From NCBI GenBank assembly GCA_002401365.1, contig NVSW01000075.1, forward strand, positions 1-10,925: a stretch of 10,925 nucleotides of DNA, read 5' to 3'. This DNA comes from Piscirickettsiaceae bacterium. Its GTDB lineage: Bacteria; Pseudomonadota; Gammaproteobacteria; Methylococcales; Cycloclasticaceae. This document shows positions 7,105 through 10,925 of the stretch, piece after piece. Below the pieces are notes generated by a model. That model was not told the DNA's origin. It made no database searches and saw nothing but the letters and a program-made list of their open reading frames with translations. Positions within the stretch are counted from its first letter, which is position 1. Every line of letters starts with the position of its first letter. The translations under genes and the position numbers were made by a program.

Positions 7105-7953
7105 ATGAAATTTAAATTTACTTTACTTATTTTCGCGGCAGCTGCCATTGCTCTGTTTTTTTCCCGCAGCGAGAACTTTGTGCCAAGAACTGCGTTAGAT
7201 ATTTACCACCACTATATTGACGCAACCGAAGCACAGGCCATTCCGGGTTTAACGCCTGAAGCAGCCGTGGAAATACAAAAACGTGTGGTCTACGCGCTGT
7301 CTGAAAACTGGGGGGGCATCGCTGGTTACAAGGCGGCTCTTACCAACCCTGACATCCAACATAAATTAGGCATTAAACAGCCCTTATTGGGTATTTTTTT
7401 GAATACAATGCTAAAAGAAAGCGGCGCGGTTATCTCTATTAAATCAGCAACACACCCTTTTGCAGAAGCTGACCTGCTGGTTCGCGTTAAAGATTCATCG
7501 ATAAACGATGCTAAAACAGATGAAGAACTATTAGCCGCTATTGACCAAGTCATTCCCTTCATTGAAATACCAGACCGCCTATTTTCTACCGAGAAACCAT
7601 TAACTGCCGATATGCTAACGGCCATTAATACCGGCACACGATATGGTGTAATGGGGCGGCCTATTCCCATGGAAGACGTTAAAAATCTTAATCTTTGCCA
7701 AGTTGGGATTGTTTACGACGACCATAGCCATTTAACGACCGGCCAGTGCAGCGCCTTAATGGGCAAGCCTGTAAACGTCATTCGTTGGTTACGCGATACG
7801 CTTTTAGAGCGTAATTACCCTCTAAAAGCGGGAACATTTTTATCCCTTGGCAGTTTGACTGTCCCCATCCCTGTGAAAAAAGGACGACTAACAGCAGTTT
7901 ATACGGGTTTAAATACACAGTCCCACGTTACGGTTTCCGTCACGTTCAAATAA
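7105..7953 (+). CDS. Signal-anchored 2-keto-4-pentenoate hydratase-like protein (FAH superfamily)
   Basis: A 282-residue protein whose body resembles 2-keto-4-pentenoate hydratases (MhpD type), which add water to 2-hydroxydienoates in aromatic meta-cleavage pathways. GYKAAL (74-79) corresponds to the GYK motif. E121, D123 and E154 match the metal-binding acids E106, E108 and E139 of MhpD with the same spacing, with Asp replacing the second Glu. GSLTVPIPVKKG (249-260) matches the C-terminal family motif. Unusually, residues 1-20 are KFKF followed by a hydrophobic run through FFS, a signal peptide or membrane anchor, whereas classical members are cytoplasmic. It begins six bases after the aminopeptidase stop without a Shine-Dalgarno sequence, so it is probably translationally coupled. 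Enzyme activity and substrate are unknown. It is the last gene of the pldA group. Confidence 0.78.
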   Translation: MKFKFTLLIFAAAAIALFFSRSENFVPRTALDIYHHYIDATEAQAIPGLTPEAAVEIQKRVVYALSENWGGIAGYKAALTNPDIQHKLGIKQPLLGIFLNTMLKESGAVISIKSATHPFAEADLLVRVKDSSINDAKTDEELLAAIDQVIPFIEIPDRLFSTEKPLTADMLTAINTGTRYGVMGRPIPMEDVKNLNLCQVGIVYDDHSHLTTGQCSALMGKPVNVIRWLRDTLLERNYPLKAGTFLSLGSLTVPIPVKKGRLTAVYTGLNTQSHVTVSVTFK

Positions 7954-7969
7954 CCTTAACCACAAAATG

Positions 7970-8000
7970 GTAAGAGTTGGCATATTGCCTACTCGGTTAC
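7970..8000 (-). terminator. Hairpin between convergent genes, candidate terminator
   Basis: Imperfect hairpin in the 54-base gap between the convergent hydratase and diguanylate cyclase genes. GTAA (7970-7973), GAGT (7974-7977) and GGCA (7979-7982) pair with TGCC (7986-7989), ACTC (7991-7994) and TTAC (7997-8000). There is a three-base loop, one T-T mismatch and a two-base GG bulge. Read on the minus strand, the stem is followed by CATTTTG, a short T run, and lies eight bases after the cyclase stop. The + strand side lacks a good T run, so termination of the hydratase transcript is less certain. Confidence 0.6.
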
Positions 8001-8007
8001 TTATACA

Positions 8008-8994
8008 TTAACCCGTATGTGAGGCTACTTTATTACGCCCACCACTCTTCGCGTCGTAAAGCGCTGTGTCGGCCCACTCTATCAACTCATTGCTGGCTTG
8101 TTGCTGCACAGGCACAATACTTGCCGCACCCACACTAACGGTGACTCTACCTGTCTCGCTATTTCCTTCGTGTTCATAATTAAGCGCGTATACCGCAGAA
8201 CGAATACGATCCGCAATGGTTATGGCACTCTCAATATTCTCACCTGGCAAAATAACTGTAAATTCTTCTCCACCATAGCGTGCCACCAAATCAGACGGCC
8301 GCTTCACCTCTTGCGAGATGGTGCGAGCAACTTTTTTAAGACAATCGTCACCAGCCTGGTGGCCATAGATGTCATTAAACGGTTTAAAGAAATCAATGTC
8401 TATAAACAACAGCGCCAGCGGCGTTTGTTGGCGTTGCGCAAAACCCCAATCCGTTTTCAACCTATCATCAAAAGCCCGACGGTTAGCCAGTTCGGTTAAA
8501 CCATCCACTTGAGCCATCTTTTCTAGCTCATCTTGGGCCAGCCTTTGTTCCGTTAAATCACGCAACGTTTCAACGACCGCAATCATCTTGCCTTTTTCGT
8601 TAAAAATAGGCCCCGCATCAATTGATAAATAAAATTGCCCTGAAATGGCCGGCACCTCACACCATGATTCTACGCTGACATGCTGCTCATGATCTTCGCT
8701 ATCAATTCGAACATCATAAAGCCCTTTGATTTCGTCTAGCTTATCCTTAAGCACCAAGTCAGCCAAACAGTCTCTGGGTTCAGAGTAAAAAGCTTGCCAA
8801 TGGTCGCGCGTACCCACCAACTTTTTTGCACTAACGCCCGTTAATTGCACGCAGGCTTTGTTCCAAATTAACACCTTGCCATCCGCATCTAACACAAACG
8901 TTGGCACAATCAAGTTGCGTAACAACCGTACCGCAAACTGTTGGCCATTCGAAAATTCATTCTCGCTTAAAGGTTTTTTTTGTTCTTTTGTCAT
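8008..8994 (-). CDS. PAS-GGDEF diguanylate cyclase
   Basis: Makes the second messenger cyclic di-GMP from two GTP. The 328-residue protein has no transmembrane segment, so it is cytoplasmic. An N-terminal PAS domain spans about residues 26-147 (VPTFVLDADGKVLIWN at 30-45, then a PAC-like end VVETLRDLTEQR). A short helical linker leads to the GGDEF domain at about 160-325. Key motifs are DGLTELANRR (164-173), FIDIDFFK (197-204), the active-site GGEEF (241-245) and a C-terminal YDAK. R232-P-S-D235, exactly five residues before GGEEF, is an RxxD product-inhibition site, so feedback inhibition is expected. No EAL domain is present. The PAS ligand cannot be read from sequence. The start is the ATG followed by TKEQKK; its upstream GGACGA is a weak ribosome binding site. 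Confidence 0.95.
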   Translation of the reverse strand: MTKEQKKPLSENEFSNGQQFAVRLLRNLIVPTFVLDADGKVLIWNKACVQLTGVSAKKLVGTRDHWQAFYSEPRDCLADLVLKDKLDEIKGLYDVRIDSEDHEQHVSVESWCEVPAISGQFYLSIDAGPIFNEKGKMIAVVETLRDLTEQRLAQDELEKMAQVDGLTELANRRAFDDRLKTDWGFAQRQQTPLALLFIDIDFFKPFNDIYGHQAGDDCLKKVARTISQEVKRPSDLVARYGGEEFTVILPGENIESAITIADRIRSAVYALNYEHEGNSETGRVTVSVGAASIVPVQQQASNELIEWADTALYDAKSGGRNKVASHTG

Positions 8995-9024
8995 TATTCG
9001 TCCGTGTATTACGTTATCCCACCT

Positions 9025-9387
9025 TTAGAAAACAGAAGCGCTGTTATCATAAAATCCTTCAAAATATTTACAGGCTTTTACTTCAGCACCAATCTCAATC
9101 GTAGCATAACTCAATTTCGCCATAGCAGCCTGCTTATCAGGTACAGTTTGCTGCTGCACCTGAGACTTGTGCGTACGTTTCACATAAACTGCTTAAAGAT
9201 GACAGCATCATGTTCTTCATTTCTACAGGAACACCTTCAGATGCCATGCTGTCAATCACACATTGTTTTTACTTCTCATACAATGCAGATGCAGCTACCT
9301 CCATATTTAAAGCACCACTACCTGCGATAGCAAACGACGTGGCGAAGGTGACTGAAAATAATAGTATTCCTTTTAAATAGCGCTCAT
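9025..9387 (-). pseudogene. Decayed gene for a small secreted protein (two frameshifts and a nonsense codon)
   Basis: The gap between the cyclase and cytochrome b561 is not empty. Read on the minus strand, an ATG at 9387-9385 starts MSAI and hits TAA after four codons. Shifting frame at the T/A run 9371-9378 gives a signal-peptide-like stretch KGILLFSVTFATSFAIAGSG. That frame continues to ALYEK and a TAA at 9271-9269, then reads on through KQCVIDSMASEGVPVEMKN and LSSLCETYAQ. A second frame change near 9150-9170 leads into a sensible reading that includes PDKQAAMAKLSYATIEIGAE and KACKYFEGFYDNS, ending at TAA 9027-9025. The reconstructed product is about 120 residues, exported, with cysteines near the middle and end. 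I do not recognise the family. Three separate lesions argue for true decay rather than one sequencing error. Confidence 0.68.
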
Positions 9388-9440
9388 AACGTTCTCACAA
9401 CAATCCATATTGTTAATATATCATCGTGCAAGGATAACCA
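9388..9440. other. Short AT-rich spacer with an inverted repeat
   Basis: The spacer between the pseudogene start and the cytochrome b561 stop contains a 6-bp inverted repeat, AACAAT at 9399-9404 and ATTGTT at 9409-9414, with a four-base loop. No T run follows on either strand, so it is a poor terminator. It could be a protein-binding site or chance in AT-rich DNA. Confidence 0.3.
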
Positions 9441-10004
9441 TTAATTATTAATGCGCCTCCCAAGCATTCTTTTTAATGTACCGTCTTTATCCATAAAGTG
9501 GTGTTTTAATGCGCCGGCAAGGTGCAACAATATAGCGACAAAAATAACTTTTCCTGCTATTTCATGCGTTTCGTGTGCAGTACCAGCTAAAGGTCCGTTA
9601 ATCGGAATCATTTTTCCGGCTTCCTCTGGATTCGGTGTGGCGGCTAATAGCTCCCAACCAAAAATTGACAAGCCATAACCGCCCAAGCTAGACATTAGCA
9701 TGCCGGATATTGGCAACACAACCGTTGCGATAATCAGCGCCCAATGAACAACTTTAGATAAGGTATGCTCCCAAGATTTATATTGACTTGCCGCTTCAGG
9801 CCAACCTTGTTTAACACGCCAGAGCACACGCAATACAATAACGACAAAAATCAACATACCGATTGATTTATGAATAGGGTAAAGCTCATGAACCTCATAG
9901 TCCGTCATATACACCCCAATGGTGATCATCACGATAATTGTTAATGCAACAACCCAATGCAGTGCCACCGTTACACAAGACAGTTTTTCTTTTGTATCAC
10001 CCAT
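9441..10004 (-). CDS. Cytochrome b561 (CybB-type di-heme membrane protein)
   Basis: A 187-residue inner-membrane protein of the bacterial cytochrome b561 family, which carries two b-type hemes and moves electrons between the quinone pool and other partners; CybB of E. coli is reported to oxidise superoxide. Four hydrophobic helices are visible at about 12-33, 46-63, 83-104 and 148-166. Histidines in the right places for heme ligation include H16 (ALHW), H45 (PIHKSIG), H87 (VVHW), H147 (HETHEIAGK) and H161 (LLHLAGALKHH). The stretch between helices 3 and 4 (about 105-147) is the expected periplasmic or loop section. AGAGG, minus strand at 10014-10010, lies five bases before the ATG. It is divergent from the dioxygenase gene, with 77 bases between the two starts. 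Its specific electron partner is not evident. Confidence 0.92.
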   Translation of the reverse strand: MGDTKEKLSCVTVALHWVVALTIIVMITIGVYMTDYEVHELYPIHKSIGMLIFVVIVLRVLWRVKQGWPEAASQYKSWEHTLSKVVHWALIIATVVLPISGMLMSSLGGYGLSIFGWELLAATPNPEEAGKMIPINGPLAGTAHETHEIAGKVIFVAILLHLAGALKHHFMDKDGTLKRMLGRRINN

Positions 10005-10081
10005 GTCAGCCTCTATCTGTTTACTAAATTAGCAGCAAATGATATATGATATTTTCAGCTAAATAAAGATATTTAAATCTC
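10005..10081. promoter_or_regulatory. Divergent intergenic promoter region
   Basis: This 77-base spacer separates the divergently read cytochrome b561 and extradiol dioxygenase genes, so it must hold promoters for both. It is very AT-rich. TGATAT occurs twice with a seven-base period (10040-10045 and 10047-10052), and there are several TATA-like hexamers. I cannot assign -35 and -10 boxes with confidence. No Shine-Dalgarno sequence is visible before the dioxygenase ATG. Confidence 0.4.
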
Positions 10082-10891
10082 ATGACTAAGCGCCCATTTC
10101 CAACATTTTATATCCCCCACGGCGCTGGGCCTTGTTTTTTTATGGACTGGACAATTGGCCCAGCCGATACTTGGGATAAAACTGCAGCATGGTTAGAGAA
10201 TCTACCCAAAATGTTGCCACAAAAGCCTGATGCCATAGTCATTTTTTCTGCCCATTGGGAGGCCGATGTTGTGCAAATCAACAGCCATCCAAATCCAAGC
10301 TTGATCTTCGACTATTACGGCTTTCCTGAACACACTTACGAGCTCACTTACCCTGCTCCAGGCTCTCCCGTACTGGCTAAAAGAATCCAGTCTTTGTTTA
10401 CTACCGCTAATATTAGCAGTGAGCTAGACCCACAACACGGCTTTGATCACGGCATGTTTATACCCTTAAAAGTCATGTTTCCTGACGCTGATATTCCGGT
10501 TGTTCAAGTATCTTTACACACCAGCCTTAACCCTGCATTTCACCAACAAATGGGGGCCGCTCTGCAATCGTTAAGGGATGACAACATTCTTATTCTCGGT
10601 AGTGGCATCAGCTTCCATAATATGCAGATATTGATGCGTGGAGAAGACCCCGACGACCACTCTATACACTTTAATAACTGGCTGACGCAGGCCTGTACTG
10701 CGAGTCCCGCAACAAGAAAAATAATGTTGTCAAACTGGCGAGTAGCACCATCAGCATCCATTTGTCATCCTCGTGAAGAGCACCTTATTCCGCTGATGGT
10801 GGCGGGAGGTGCAGCGACTACCATTACCGGTACAAACGTATTCACAGATAATGTGATGGGTGTTAATGTATCAGCCTATCAATTTGGTTAA
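10082..10891 (+). CDS. Class III extradiol ring-cleavage dioxygenase, LigB/DODA (YgiD-like) family
   Basis: Non-heme metal enzyme of the class III extradiol (LigB) superfamily, closest in pattern to 4,5-DOPA dioxygenases such as bacterial YgiD and plant DODA. Length (269 residues) is typical. Conserved blocks are YIPHGAGPCFFMDW with H13, FSAHWE with H58, HGFDHGMFIPLK with H123, SGISFHN with H179 and CHPREEHLIPLMVAGG with H229 and H234. H13, H58 and H234 are the likely metal ligands, with H123 and H179 at the active site. There is no signal peptide, so it is cytoplasmic. The natural substrate in bacteria is usually unknown, and no other clear ring-degradation enzyme is next to it. The following gene begins 15 bases after the stop, probably in the same transcript. 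Confidence 0.92.
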   Translation: MTKRPFPTFYIPHGAGPCFFMDWTIGPADTWDKTAAWLENLPKMLPQKPDAIVIFSAHWEADVVQINSHPNPSLIFDYYGFPEHTYELTYPAPGSPVLAKRIQSLFTTANISSELDPQHGFDHGMFIPLKVMFPDADIPVVQVSLHTSLNPAFHQQMGAALQSLRDDNILILGSGISFHNMQILMRGEDPDDHSIHFNNWLTQACTASPATRKIMLSNWRVAPSASICHPREEHLIPLMVAGGAATTITGTNVFTDNVMGVNVSAYQFG

Positions 10892-10906
10892 CAACAGGGA
10901 GAAACC

Positions 10907-10925
10907 ATGAGTAAATTACTATACA
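10907..10925 (+). CDS. Start of a further gene (truncated by window edge)
   Basis: Only six codons are visible, reading MSKLLY. The start is supported by a strong ribosome binding site, AGGGAGA at 10896-10902, four bases upstream, and by its position 15 bases after the dioxygenase stop. The N-terminus is compatible with an FMN-dependent NADH-azoreductase/flavodoxin-fold quinone reductase, but six residues cannot establish this. Confidence 0.55.

Noticed and set aside
8098..8499. Long + strand open frame inside the diguanylate cyclase gene
   Set aside because: It is a shadow of the minus-strand GGDEF coding sequence and has no recognisable protein features.
8980..9330. Open frame of 116 codons on the + strand across the gap after the cyclase start
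   Set aside because: Its composition is low-quality and overlaps the minus-strand remnant, whose broken frames give a far more protein-like sequence with a signal peptide. No ribosome binding site was seen.
1..10925. CRISPR array, insertion sequence, tRNA or phage defence system
   Set aside because: No regularly spaced repeats, transposase-like proteins, terminal inverted repeats, tRNA cloverleaf or defence-type domains were seen on either strand.

Overview
The window reads as a stretch of chromosome from an AT-leaning Gram-negative bacterium, most likely a gammaproteobacterium. It has an outer-membrane phospholipase, a periplasmic c-type cytochrome, several Sec signal peptides and glutathione-dependent formaldehyde detoxification. 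Marine methylotroph- or hydrocarbon-degrader-type Gammaproteobacteria would fit, but that is a guess from gene content only. No transposase, integrase, CRISPR array, tRNA or rRNA was seen. The region looks like ordinary core/shell chromosome rather than an island.

Left part (1-4395, all + strand): the C-terminal heme domain of a di-heme cytochrome c peroxidase/MauG-type protein is cut by the window edge. It is followed by a tight pair for glutathione-linked formaldehyde oxidation: S-(hydroxymethyl)glutathione dehydrogenase and S-formylglutathione hydrolase. Then come a DUF4202 protein and an exported metallo-beta-lactamase-fold hydrolase, closed by a clear hairpin terminator at 4369-4395.

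Middle part (4420-7953, + strand): four closely packed genes probably form one operon. They encode outer-membrane phospholipase A (pldA), methionine-R-sulfoxide reductase (msrB), an M18 aspartyl aminopeptidase overlapping msrB by one base, and a signal-anchored homologue of 2-keto-4-pentenoate hydratase. A long imperfect hairpin (7970-8000) separates this operon from a convergent minus-strand gene.

Right part (8008-10925): on the minus strand lie a soluble PAS-GGDEF diguanylate cyclase and a cytochrome b561. Between them are the remains of a small secreted-protein gene (9025-9387) carrying three separate lesions. Divergent from cytochrome b561 is a LigB/DODA-type extradiol dioxygenase, followed by the first codons of another gene with a strong ribosome binding site.

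The common theme is redox and electrophile handling: peroxide, formaldehyde, oxidised methionine, membrane damage, cytochrome b561 and ring cleavage. I found no convincing new multi-gene system. The items most worth a second look are the multi-lesion pseudogene, the exported hydratase homologue that keeps its catalytic acids, and MsrB without the usual resolving cysteine.
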